From Desulfuromonadaceae bacterium UBA5613 (lineage in GTDB: Bacteria; Desulfobacterota; Desulfuromonadia; Desulfuromonadales; UBA2197), in NCBI GenBank assembly GCA_002424625.1, contig DIKR01000129.1, positions 1 through 11,619 on the forward strand: 11,619 nt of DNA. The letters run 5' to 3'. Positions 1-6,684 of this stretch are shown here, piece by piece; position 1 is the stretch's first letter, and every line of letters starts with the position of its first letter. The notes beneath the pieces are model-generated. The model was not told where the DNA came from and searched no databases. It saw only the letters and a list, made by a program, of their open reading frames with translations. The position numbers and the translations under genes are program-made.

Positions 1-164
1 TCCTCCTGGTCTGGGGGATCATGCTCCTCTTTCCTGTCCCGGTACCGGGGATCGCCATCGCTGTCTTCCTGCTGGTGGCCAGCGAATTCTGCGAAAATTT
101 CTACCTGATCTGGCGTCGCCACATTCTCCTCCGCCAGGAAGCCCTGACTCCGGAGCCGTCATGA
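1..164 (+). CDS. C-terminal end of an unidentified membrane protein (partial)
   Basis: The reading frame enters from the left edge (first full codon at 3) and ends at TGA 162-164, giving about 53 residues. The visible part starts with a hydrophobic stretch (LLVWGIMLLFPVPG, then IAIAVFLLVA), consistent with one or two membrane helices. A charged tail follows (IWRRHILLRQEALTPEPS), which by the positive-inside rule would lie in the cytoplasm. No family motif is recognisable in so short a piece. The stop overlaps the start of the Cys-rich gene (ATGA, 161-164), so the two are probably cotranscribed and translationally coupled. The frame and the membrane character are clear; the function is unknown. 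Confidence 0.6.
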   Translation, partial: LLVWGIMLLFPVPVPGIAIAVFLLVASEFCENFYLIWRRHILLRQEALTPEPS

Positions 165-337
165 ATGAAAAAAAACACCCCTGCCCGGACTGCCAATGCT
201 GCCAGCGGTGTTCGGATGATCGCTGCCGGCTTTGTCTGAAGACGAAGAAGAGTTTCTGCAAGTACGGAAGTATGGCCGAGCAGATTGCCCGCTATGAAGA
301 GTTGAACCGGAAGGAGAAAGAAGGGGATGGGGGGTAA
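161..337 (+). CDS. small Cys-rich protein, possible metal-binding, function unknown
   Basis: This 58-residue protein has eight cysteines between residues 8 and 33: C8, C11, C13, C14, C17, C22, C25 and C33, including CxxC pairs at 8/11, 14/17 and 22/25. Such density in a cytoplasmic protein suggests zinc or iron-sulfur binding, but the fold is not one I recognise. The C-terminal half (about residues 36-58) is charged and probably helical, with AEQIARYEEL followed by a Lys/Glu-rich end. The ATG start is supported by GGAG six bases upstream (within CCGGAGCCGTC) and by the ATGA overlap with the membrane protein. There is no signal peptide. The gene ends at TAA 335-337, two bases from the stop of convergent fumC. 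A run of eight A (168-175) lies in codons 3-5. Confidence 0.7.
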   Translation: MNEKKHPCPDCQCCQRCSDDRCRLCLKTKKSFCKYGSMAEQIARYEELNRKEKEGDGG

Positions 338-348
338 ACTTACCCCCC
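329..348. terminator. perfect palindrome holding both convergent stop codons, possible bidirectional terminator
   Basis: GGGGGGTAA (329-337) is followed by AC and then TTACCCCCC (340-348): a perfect 9-bp inverted repeat with a 2-base centre. As RNA it would form about 8 bp of stem with a small loop. The TAA in the left arm is the stop of the Cys-rich gene and the TTA in the right arm is the reverse complement of the fumC stop. No clear T tract follows on either strand, so it is not a textbook intrinsic terminator. It may block 3' exonucleases or cause pausing for both transcripts. Confidence 0.45.
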
Positions 349-1743
349 GATCATCATCTCCGGACGGAGCAATGCATCGAAACTCTCGCCATCAAGATAG
401 CCGAGCTGTAAACAGGCCTGACGCAGGGTGAGGCGCTGATGCAGGGCGAGGTGGGCGATCTCTGCTGCTTTGTCGTAACCGAGACGGGGGCTGAGCGCGG
501 TCACCAGCATCAGGGAGTTGGCGAGATGAGCGGCAATCCGTTCCCGGTCGATCTCCAGTCCGGACAGGAGATGGGTCGTAAAGCTGCGGCAGCCGTCACC
601 GAGGAGGCGCAGCGACTCCAGCGCATTGCGGATCAGCACCGGCTTACAGACATTCAGTTCAAAATTTCCGTTACTCCCCCCGAGCGTCATCGCCACCTGA
701 TTCCCCTGCACCTGCATGCAGATCATCAACAGTGCTTCGCACTGACTCGGATTGACTTTCCCCGGCATAATCGACGACCCCGGTTCATTTTCAGGAAGGA
801 GAAGTTCGCCAAGGCCGCAGCGCGGTCCGGAAGCGAGCCAGCGGATATCGTTAGCAATCTTGGTCAGCGACGCCGCCAGCGTCGCCAGGGCGGCATGAAA
901 GAAGAGGAGTTCGTCGTGACTGGCAAGGGCGGCGAACTTGTTGGGATGGGAGCGGAGCGGCAGACCGGTGGCGATCGCGAGTTGCGCTGCCACTGCCGGG
1001 CCAAAGCCCGGCGGTGCATTGAGGCCGGTGCCGACGGCGGTGCCGCCGATAGCAAGATCGCAGAGCCCGTCGGCGGCAGCATGCAGGCGCACCACATCCC
1101 GCTCCAGCAAACTGATCCAGCCGGAGATCTCCTGGCCGACGGTGAGGGGGGTGGCATCCTGAAGGTGGGTACGGCCGATCTTGACGACATCGGCGTAAGC
1201 CTGCGCCTTGGCCTGGAAGAGCGCAATCATCTCGCTCAGGGCCGGCAACAGACGCTGGTGAAGCACGGTCAAAGTGGCGAGGTGCATGGCGGTGGGAAAG
1301 GCATCGTTGGTCGACTGGGACAGATTGACCTGATCGTTGGGATGGATCGGCACTTTGTCGCCGCGCTGGCCGCCGGCAAGTTCGTTGGCACGATTGGCGA
1401 TAACCTCGTTGACGTTCATGTTGCTCTGGGTGCCGCTGCCACTTTGCCAGACCGGCAGGACAAAATGTTCATCAAAGGACCCGCCGAGGATTTCATCGCA
1501 AGCGGCGACGATCAAGGCGGCACGCTCCGCCGACAACTGCCCGCCTGCGCTGCTCACCTGCGCGCAACTCTTCTTGATCAGCACCAGCGCATGCATGACT
1601 TCGATCGGCATCCGCTCCGAGCCGATGGCAAAGTGCTGCACCGCCCGCTGCGTCTGCGCACCCCAGTAGGCATCGACCGGGACTTCTACCGTCCCCATGC
1701 TGTCGCTCTCTTGTCGGGTTGCGGCGAGTTCTCTCATTTTCAT
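340..1743 (-). CDS. fumC: fumarate hydratase, class II (FumC)
   Basis: Class II fumarase catalyses the reversible hydration of fumarate to L-malate in the citric acid cycle; the enzyme is cytoplasmic, homotetrameric, oxygen-stable and free of iron-sulfur clusters. The sequence follows E. coli FumC throughout. Visible motifs are SDSMGTVEVP near the N terminus, WQSGSGTQSNMNVNEV, the HPNDQVNLSQSTND region, GRTHLQDATPL with the catalytic His, and the signature GSSIMPGKVNP with the catalytic Ser loop. From the ATG at 1743 the protein is 467 residues, the E. coli length. The start is uncertain: TTG 1764, ATG 1743 and ATG 1737 are in frame, and none has its own good ribosome binding site. I chose 1743 because it forms an ATGA overlap with a 12-codon upstream frame that does have AGGAGG. 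It is the last gene of the minus-strand set, behind glgA and a small acidic gene. The product is certain; the start is not. Confidence 0.95.
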   Translation of the reverse strand: MKMRELAATRQESDSMGTVEVPVDAYWGAQTQRAVQHFAIGSERMPIEVMHALVLIKKSCAQVSSAGGQLSAERAALIVAACDEILGGSFDEHFVLPVWQSGSGTQSNMNVNEVIANRANELAGGQRGDKVPIHPNDQVNLSQSTNDAFPTAMHLATLTVLHQRLLPALSEMIALFQAKAQAYADVVKIGRTHLQDATPLTVGQEISGWISLLERDVVRLHAAADGLCDLAIGGTAVGTGLNAPPGFGPAVAAQLAIATGLPLRSHPNKFAALASHDELLFFHAALATLAASLTKIANDIRWLASGPRCGLGELLLPENEPGSSIMPGKVNPSQCEALLMICMQVQGNQVAMTLGGSNGNFELNVCKPVLIRNALESLRLLGDGCRSFTTHLLSGLEIDRERIAAHLANSLMLVTALSPRLGYDKAAEIAHLALHQRLTLRQACLQLGYLDGESFDALLRPEMMIGG

Positions 1744-1778
1744 AGCTGTTTCAGCTGACGCCAATCGCGTCTCTTCAT
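1740..1778 (-). promoter_or_regulatory. possible 12-codon upstream reading frame coupled to fumC
   Basis: On the minus strand an ATG at 1778 follows AGGAGG by five bases and opens the frame MKRRDWRQLKQL, ending at TGA 1742-1740. That stop overlaps the fumC ATG at 1743 as ATGA. The frame differs from that of fumC. The geometry suggests that ribosomes load at the strong site, translate the short frame and restart at fumC. Alternatives are that the AGGAGG serves fumC through folded mRNA, or that a recent or sequencing frameshift cut off a longer fumC N terminus. Confidence 0.4.
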
Positions 1779-1783
1779 ACCGT

Positions 1784-1789
1784 CCTCCT
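1784..1789 (-). promoter_or_regulatory. strong ribosome binding site AGGAGG ahead of the fumC region
   Basis: The minus strand reads TAGGAGGACGGTATG: a full AGGAGG, a 5-base spacer and ATG at 1778. The TAG is the stop codon of the preceding acidic-protein gene (1790-1788), so the end of one gene and the ribosome site for the next overlap. The site is 19 bases from the in-frame TTG (1764) and 40 from the ATG (1743), too far to serve either fumC start directly. Confidence 0.6.
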
Positions 1790-1985
1790 ACAATTCTTCA
1801 AAATCGTGACCATCATCTTCAGCTTCGTCCGCGTCGTCATCATAATCCTCCGACAGGAAGCCTTCAAGAAAGCGCTGATTATCCTTGATGCGCTGGGCAA
1901 TCTCCTGCTGCAGCTCATCGAGCTCGCTGAAACGATTGCTCCCCTCCGGCGGAATTTCTTTGGGCTCCTTATCTTTTGCTGTCAC
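1788..1985 (-). CDS. small acidic protein between glgA and fumC, function unknown
   Basis: This is a 65-residue soluble protein. Residues 1-15 are polar and Pro-rich, residues 17-45 are likely to form a helix (RFSELDELQQEIAQRIKD and onward), and the last 20 residues are almost entirely acidic (a DYDDDADEAEDD run). There are no cysteines, membrane segments or enzyme motifs. The GTG start at 1985 is preceded by GGGAGG with a 6-base spacer, which supports it well. The gene overlaps the 3' end of glgA by 17 bp in another frame, so translation is probably coupled. Its place in the set hints at a regulator or partner of GlgA or FumC, but that is only positional inference. The tail resembles polyanionic tails used for protein contacts or DNA mimicry; nothing here decides between them. 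Confidence 0.75.
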   Translation of the reverse strand: MTAKDKEPKEIPPEGSNRFSELDELQQEIAQRIKDNQRFLEGFLSEDYDDDADEAEDDGHDFEEL

Positions 1986-3423
1986 GGCGGACCTCCCGGG
2001 CGAGGCGATAAAGTTCGAGATAGCGATGGGCAGCCACTTGCCAGGTAAACTCCTGTTCCATGGCGTAACGCATCATTCCCTGCCACGCCGCCTTGCTGGC
2101 GAAATGTTGCAGGGCTCTGGCGAGGCAATCAAGGAGAGCCGGGGAGGTATAAGGGACGAAACTGAAACCGTTGGCATGTGCGACATTCTGCTGCGGATCG
2201 ATGATGGTATCAGCGAGTCCGCCGGTACTTCGGACAACCGGCAGAGTGCCGTAGCGCAGGGCGATGAGTTGGCTGAGACCGCACGGTTCATAAAGACTCG
2301 GCATCAGGAAAAGATCGCCGCCGGCGTAAAATCGCCGGGAAAGATCCTCGTTAAAACCGGTCGCCAAAGCAAAGCGGCCACGATCTTTGCGGGAGCGGAT
2401 CGCAAAACGCGCTTCGAGTTCGGGATTGCCACTGCCAAGGAGGGCGAACTGAACCGGCATGGCCATCAACTCATCCCAGGCTTCCTCGATAAGCTCAAAA
2501 CCCTTCTGACGATCGAGGCGGGAGACCATGACGATCAAGGGGATCTCCGGCTCGACCTTTAGTCCAAGTTCCTGCTGCAGGGCGCGCTTGCAGGCAGCTT
2601 TACCGGTAAGATCCTGCGAAGAGAAGGGGTGCACAGGGAGGTGTTGCGGATCCCAATCGTCGGGATCAAGGCCGTTCAGGACCCCGAAGAGGCGATTGTG
2701 CTGTGCCCGGAGAATGCCGTCAAAGCCGTGCCCGTAATCCGGGGTCTGAATTTCCCGACAATAGGTGTCGGAGACTGTGGTGACAACATCGGAGAAGACC
2801 ACGCCGCCCTTGAGCAGCGAGATGGCGCCGTAGAATTCCAACGCATCAATACGATTGAGTTCGACGGGGAGGCCGAAGAGTTTCAACAGCGTTGGCGGAA
2901 AGTGTCCCTGATAACCGAGATTATGGATGGTAAAGAGGGTGCCGGTGGCGGCGAAGAAGGGGTCGGCACGATAAATGGTGCGCAAAAAGACCGGGAGGAG
3001 TCCACACTGCCAGTCGTTGCCGTGAATAGCGTCAGGCACAAAATCGAGCCACTTGCAGAGTTCCAGTGCCGCGTGGCAAAAGAAGCCGAAGCGCTCGGCG
3101 TTGTCAGGGAAATCGCCAGCCGTGGAACTGTAGAGCCCTTCACGATTGAAGTACGCAGGATGATCAAGGAGATAAACGGGAACCCCGGCGATTGCCCCCT
3201 GCCAAACGTCCGCCTGTTCAGTAAAGCCGCCGACCGGCACCTGGACACTGATGCCGGTGACGGCAAAGGGAAAACGCGACAGCACCCCCCGGTAAGCCGG
3301 CATGACAATGCGCACATCGTGACCGAGCTTGCGTAAAGCTTTGGGGAGAGCGCCGGCGACATCAGCCAGGCCGCCGGTCTTGGCGAAGGGGGCCACCTCG
3401 GAAGAAACGAAGAGAATTTTCAC
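1969..3423 (-). CDS. glgA: glycogen synthase (GT5, ADP-glucose type)
   Basis: The enzyme transfers glucose from ADP-glucose to the non-reducing end of an alpha-1,4-glucan in glycogen synthesis. It is a cytoplasmic GT-B fold protein of family GT5. Numbering from the chosen start, the donor-binding KTGGLADV loop is at residues 15-22, the acceptor-side NDWQ motif at about 136-139, IHNLGYQG at 166-173, the second Rossmann domain opens at SRLDRQKG (301-308), and the C-terminal nucleotide-sugar motif EPCGLSQ is at 379-385, with STGGLADT at 399-406. At 484 residues it is close to the E. coli length (477). I chose GTG 3423 because it gives the family's usual MKILFV start and has AAGGTG six bases upstream; an in-frame GTG at 3447 would add eight residues and overlap the GH13 gene by 14 bp. 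With 3423 the gap to the GH13 gene is 10 bp. The last 17 bp overlap the small acidic gene. Confidence 0.95.
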   Translation of the reverse strand: MKILFVSSEVAPFAKTGGLADVAGALPKALRKLGHDVRIVMPAYRGVLSRFPFAVTGISVQVPVGGFTEQADVWQGAIAGVPVYLLDHPAYFNREGLYSSTAGDFPDNAERFGFFCHAALELCKWLDFVPDAIHGNDWQCGLLPVFLRTIYRADPFFAATGTLFTIHNLGYQGHFPPTLLKLFGLPVELNRIDALEFYGAISLLKGGVVFSDVVTTVSDTYCREIQTPDYGHGFDGILRAQHNRLFGVLNGLDPDDWDPQHLPVHPFSSQDLTGKAACKRALQQELGLKVEPEIPLIVMVSRLDRQKGFELIEEAWDELMAMPVQFALLGSGNPELEARFAIRSRKDRGRFALATGFNEDLSRRFYAGGDLFLMPSLYEPCGLSQLIALRYGTLPVVRSTGGLADTIIDPQQNVAHANGFSFVPYTSPALLDCLARALQHFASKAAWQGMMRYAMEQEFTWQVAAHRYLELYRLAREVRRDSKR

Positions 3424-3433
3424 GGCCGGCACC

Positions 3434-6400
3434 TTATTCAAAGTCACAGAACTTTTCCAGCTGATACGCGTTCAACTCCGCCTTCTTCGCCAACGCCGTG
3501 ATTTCGCTCGACAGAGCCGCAACCCGGGTCTTGCGCCGCTCTTCCGACACTTCCCCGCCAGTCAGTTCGAAGACAAGGATCTCCTCCAGGCGCTGCAGCA
3601 GCGTAGTCAATGCGCCCTGATCGACATAGCTCTTCCCTTCCCATTCGTGCCAGTTAAGAGTGGCGCGCAACCCCGGTTCGGCGCAGAGATGAGGAAGAAG
3701 TTTTGCCAGCGGCAGCTCGGCCAACTCAGCGCGGTGGCGCCACAATGCCCGGTAAAGGGCCAAAGCGGCGGGATCGCCAAGGATTTCACCGAGAACGCGA
3801 TCGAGTCCTTGGGCAGCAAAGGTCGCGGGGAGGTCATCCCCGACATTCGCCTGGCGGAGCAGCGCCCAGACAAGCAGAGAAAATGAACCTTCCTTCTCCA
3901 CAACGAAGAGTTGGCACTGAGCCGGCGACAAAGGAAGGGGTTTCCGGCCAAAGAGCAGCAAAAAGTCGGCAAGAGCACTCTCAACAGCCCCGTCTGCCTT
4001 TGTCGTCTTTTTATCGGTGCATGCAGTGATGGCGCGCCGTCCCTCCTCGGAAAGGAGGCGGCGCAGGGAAGCCTGTTCAGCGGCAAAACGAAGATCGATA
4101 AGTTCGCGGTCAAGCTGCGCGACCGGCTCCCCCCCGAGGCGGGTGCAGAGCGCATCAAGGGACTCATCCCAGGCAAGCGGTTGCCAATCGACAAAGACAT
4201 GAACACCGTAAGGACCGAGGGCAAGGAAGAAGGCGCTGCCAAGGAGATCGTCGCGGCGGCGCAGATATTCCAGGTCACTGGTCGCGTCGCGAAAGCGCCA
4301 GAAAGGGGCATCGTGCTCACCCAGACCAAGGCCGTCATAGAGTTGCGGAGCGATCAGGCCTTCGCCCTCGCCTTCCTTGCTGCGCTTGCCGGTACTGGTG
4401 CCGATCACTCCGGCGACCTCACCATGCGCGTTATGAACGACAACCAGCGCCCGCTCTCCGCCCTTGCGGTTGCTGTAGACAAAGACGTTGTCATTGACAG
4501 CCCCGTGGCAAAGGAAATCGTAAAGGTAAAAAGCATCGGCACCGCTGAAGAGAGGGCGACGGCGCAGCAGCGGGAAAATGGTCCGTTCGTGATAGGAAAT
4601 GAACCCGGCATCGGGGATCTCCTGATGCCGGGCACGGCGGTATTCCATGCCGTACTTCTCTTCAAAGCCGTCAATCTGGCCATGCCCGAACATCGGCAGG
4701 CCGGGCATGGTGGCGAGGAGGGTGGCGACGGCAAAGTATTTATCCCCCTTGCCGAACTGCGCCACGGCCGTCTCTTCATCGGGATTATTCATGAAGTTGA
4801 CAAAGCGCTGCAGGATGCCGCTGTCGAATTCAAGGATCTGGCGAATGACGCCGCGGTACTTGCCGTTCTCTTCGCGCTTGAGCATGTTCATGAAGGCGCT
4901 GTTGTAAACGCGATGCATGCCGAGGGTGCGGACAAAGTAGCCCTCCATCAGCCAGAAAGCTTCGGCAAGGAGGAGCGTATCCGGCACCTCGGCGGCAACG
5001 CGATCGACGACCTGCCGCCAGAATTCCACCGGGAAAAGGCGCTCGAATTCGTCGCGGGACAAGCTGTGCTCGGCGCGGCTCGGCACCCCGGCGGCACCGG
5101 GGAGGGGGAACCAGAGGCGCTCAAAGTGCTTCTTCGCCAGGGTCATCGCCGCATCGAAGCGGATGATCTTGAAACGCCGGGCGACAGCAAGGATGGTGCA
5201 GATCATCGCTTCGCGCACATCTTCGCGCAGGAAGTTGAGCTGGGCGGTGTCGTTCCAGGGGAGATGGGTGCCGTCGTTGCCGTGGTAGATGTAACGGGTC
5301 CGGCCGTGCTGCACATGCTTGAAGACTACCGCTGCATCGCGATGATCCCAATAGCCGTCGTCGATATAAAGCTCCAGCCCGTCGGAGGTCGCCAGATTCG
5401 GGCCGCTGAAGGAGTAGGCCGGATAGGGGGGATGATCGACCTGAATAAACCAGTCGGGGTGCTCTTTACTCCACAGGGAATCGATGCCGGTGTGGTTGGG
5501 GACAACATCGCAGGCGAGGCGGAGACCGCGCTGCCGGCAGCGCTGGGTAAGACGTTCGAGAGCCTCTTCGCCGCCGAGATCAGCGGCCACGACATAATCG
5601 TAAAGGGAATAGGCAGAGGCGACGGCGTCATGATTCCCCATCCGTTGCTTGATGATCGCCGAAGCCGTGGAGCGTTCCCACAGGCCGATCAGCCACAGGG
5701 AGGTGAAGCCGCGCTGTGCCAGAATCTCCAGCTCTTCGTCGGGGATTTCATCGAGCCGCGTGATCGACCGCTGATAAAGACGGGAGAGTTGATCGAGCCA
5801 GACGTAGACCGTCTTGGCGATCAGTACAACATGCGGCATCCAGTCGCTGTCCGCGGAGAAGCGCTCGAGCTCTTCGGCGTCGTGGCGGCTGAAGGTCGGC
5901 GCAACACTCGGACCGGGACCACCACCCCGCACACTCTCTTCTTCCGCCACCAGGGCAAAAGCGAGGGTGATTTCATCAAGAAATTCCGGAGGGAGAAGAT
6001 CCGCCCAGTGGGCGCCGACATAACGGAGCTGTGCGGCCAGAGAATCCGGCGCCGCCAGCAGCGGTTCAAGGAGGAGTTGCAGCAGGGTCTTCTGCCCCCC
6101 GGCTCGCTCCACCGGCGGCAGTAACTGGCGATCGAGCCGTTGCACCGTTTGCCGCCACGGCACCGCAGCGTCGAGATCACCGGGGTCAAAGAGGGGGAGG
6201 AGCGGCCTGGCGGCAGCGTTTTGACTCTGGGCGGCAAGAATAAAGAGTTCAGCAGCAATTTCGACCGGCAGGGCAGACTTCGGCCCTTCCGGTCGGGTGG
6301 GCGGGTAAAGATGGAGAAAGGCTGCTGCTGTTGTGGCAAAATCGTCGCCCGGCAGGGGCGCAGGAAGGGCAGCAAGGGAACGCACCGCAATGAGGCGGAA

Positions 6401-6607
6401 GGCGCGGCTGAGCTGGGACAGGAGGTTGACTTGCGCCCCGCCCGGCGCGGCAACGGAGAAGCTTGACTGCATCGCCGCCGCGATCTGGCGCAGGGCAAAA
6501 CGTTCCTGCCCGTAAAGAGGTGCAAGAACCGACGGGGCAAGGCGCAACCGTCGACAGGCAGCAGCACTGGTTTGCAGGGCCAGGGGAAAGTAGGGGCGCA
6601 TCGTCAT
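3434..6607 (-). CDS. large GH13 alpha-amylase-family enzyme with long N- and C-terminal extensions
   Basis: This 1057-residue protein has a GH13 catalytic core, so it should cleave or rearrange alpha-1,4/1,6-glucans by a retaining mechanism. Residues 1 to about 255 are Leu/Ala-rich, probably helical, and match no domain I recognise. The barrel begins near residue 260 (KTVYVWLDQLSRLY). Region I is DVVPNH (D367, N371, H372). Region II is RFDAA, with R483 and the predicted nucleophile D485. Region III is LLAEAFW, with the acid/base E549. Region IV is NNPDE, with the predicted transition-state residue D610. The His that normally precedes that Asp (NHD) is Pro609. The barrel closes around MPGLPMFGHGQ. 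The last 300 residues or so are mostly helical and unassigned. There is no signal peptide, so the enzyme is probably cytoplasmic and acts on stored glycogen, fitting its place 10 bp before glgA. Exact specificity (amylase, branching, transferase) cannot be told. The ATG at 6607 has only a distant AGGA. Confidence 0.9.
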   Translation of the reverse strand: MTMRPYFPLALQTSAAACRRLRLAPSVLAPLYGQERFALRQIAAAMQSSFSVAAPGGAQVNLLSQLSRAFRLIAVRSLAALPAPLPGDDFATTAAAFLHLYPPTRPEGPKSALPVEIAAELFILAAQSQNAAARPLLPLFDPGDLDAAVPWRQTVQRLDRQLLPPVERAGGQKTLLQLLLEPLLAAPDSLAAQLRYVGAHWADLLPPEFLDEITLAFALVAEEESVRGGGPGPSVAPTFSRHDAEELERFSADSDWMPHVVLIAKTVYVWLDQLSRLYQRSITRLDEIPDEELEILAQRGFTSLWLIGLWERSTASAIIKQRMGNHDAVASAYSLYDYVVAADLGGEEALERLTQRCRQRGLRLACDVVPNHTGIDSLWSKEHPDWFIQVDHPPYPAYSFSGPNLATSDGLELYIDDGYWDHRDAAVVFKHVQHGRTRYIYHGNDGTHLPWNDTAQLNFLREDVREAMICTILAVARRFKIIRFDAAMTLAKKHFERLWFPLPGAAGVPSRAEHSLSRDEFERLFPVEFWRQVVDRVAAEVPDTLLLAEAFWLMEGYFVRTLGMHRVYNSAFMNMLKREENGKYRGVIRQILEFDSGILQRFVNFMNNPDEETAVAQFGKGDKYFAVATLLATMPGLPMFGHGQIDGFEEKYGMEYRRARHQEIPDAGFISYHERTIFPLLRRRPLFSGADAFYLYDFLCHGAVNDNVFVYSNRKGGERALVVVHNAHGEVAGVIGTSTGKRSKEGEGEGLIAPQLYDGLGLGEHDAPFWRFRDATSDLEYLRRRDDLLGSAFFLALGPYGVHVFVDWQPLAWDESLDALCTRLGGEPVAQLDRELIDLRFAAEQASLRRLLSEEGRRAITACTDKKTTKADGAVESALADFLLLFGRKPLPLSPAQCQLFVVEKEGSFSLLVWALLRQANVGDDLPATFAAQGLDRVLGEILGDPAALALYRALWRHRAELAELPLAKLLPHLCAEPGLRATLNWHEWEGKSYVDQGALTTLLQRLEEILVFELTGGEVSEERRKTRVAALSSEITALAKKAELNAYQLEKFCDFE

Positions 6608-6615
6608 TGTCTCAT
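6604..6615 (-). promoter_or_regulatory. possible 3-codon start-stop frame overlapping the GH13 start
   Basis: On the minus strand AGGA (6624-6621), a 5-base spacer and ATG at 6615 open the frame ATG AGA CAA TGA, whose stop overlaps the GH13 start codon at 6607. From 6607 the AGGA is 13 bases away, too far to be ideal. The layout copies the one before fumC, but the match is short and could be chance. Confidence 0.2.
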
Positions 6616-6657
6616 CGCAATCCTGAATTAATTATCGTCGATCAGCGGCTTTAATAC

Positions 6658-6674
6658 TGCGTCATTCCCGCCAA
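6658..6674 (-). promoter_or_regulatory. weak sigma54-like -24/-12 element upstream of the GH13 gene
   Basis: In the 77-bp gap before the GH13 gene (6608-6684) the minus strand reads TTGGCGGGAATGACGCA: GG, ten bases, GC, the spacing required by RpoN, with TGGC and GCA matching. The TT usually found before GC is missing (AC instead). Transcription would begin about 35-45 bases before the GH13 start. I see no other structure in this gap apart from the AT-rich palindrome AATTAATT at 6626-6633. Confidence 0.2.
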
Positions 6675-6684
6675 AAACACAAGT

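Noticed and set aside
439..1758. Plus-strand open frame of 439 codons antisense to fumC
   Set aside because: FumC is unmistakable on the minus strand; the antisense frame is a codon-bias shadow.
2987..3016. Gln in place of the usual His in the NDWH motif of GlgA
   Set aside because: I recall NDWQ as a common variant in bacterial GT5 enzymes, so it is not treated as a defect.
3424..3447. GTG at 3447 as the glgA start
   Set aside because: It adds eight residues before the family-typical MKILFV start and has only a weak ribosome site; GTG 3423 has AAGGTG at six bases.
3911..6124. Plus-strand open frame of 737 codons antisense to the GH13 gene
   Set aside because: The opposite frame carries all GH13 catalytic motifs; the antisense product has no recognisable domain and its openness follows from GC-rich codon bias.
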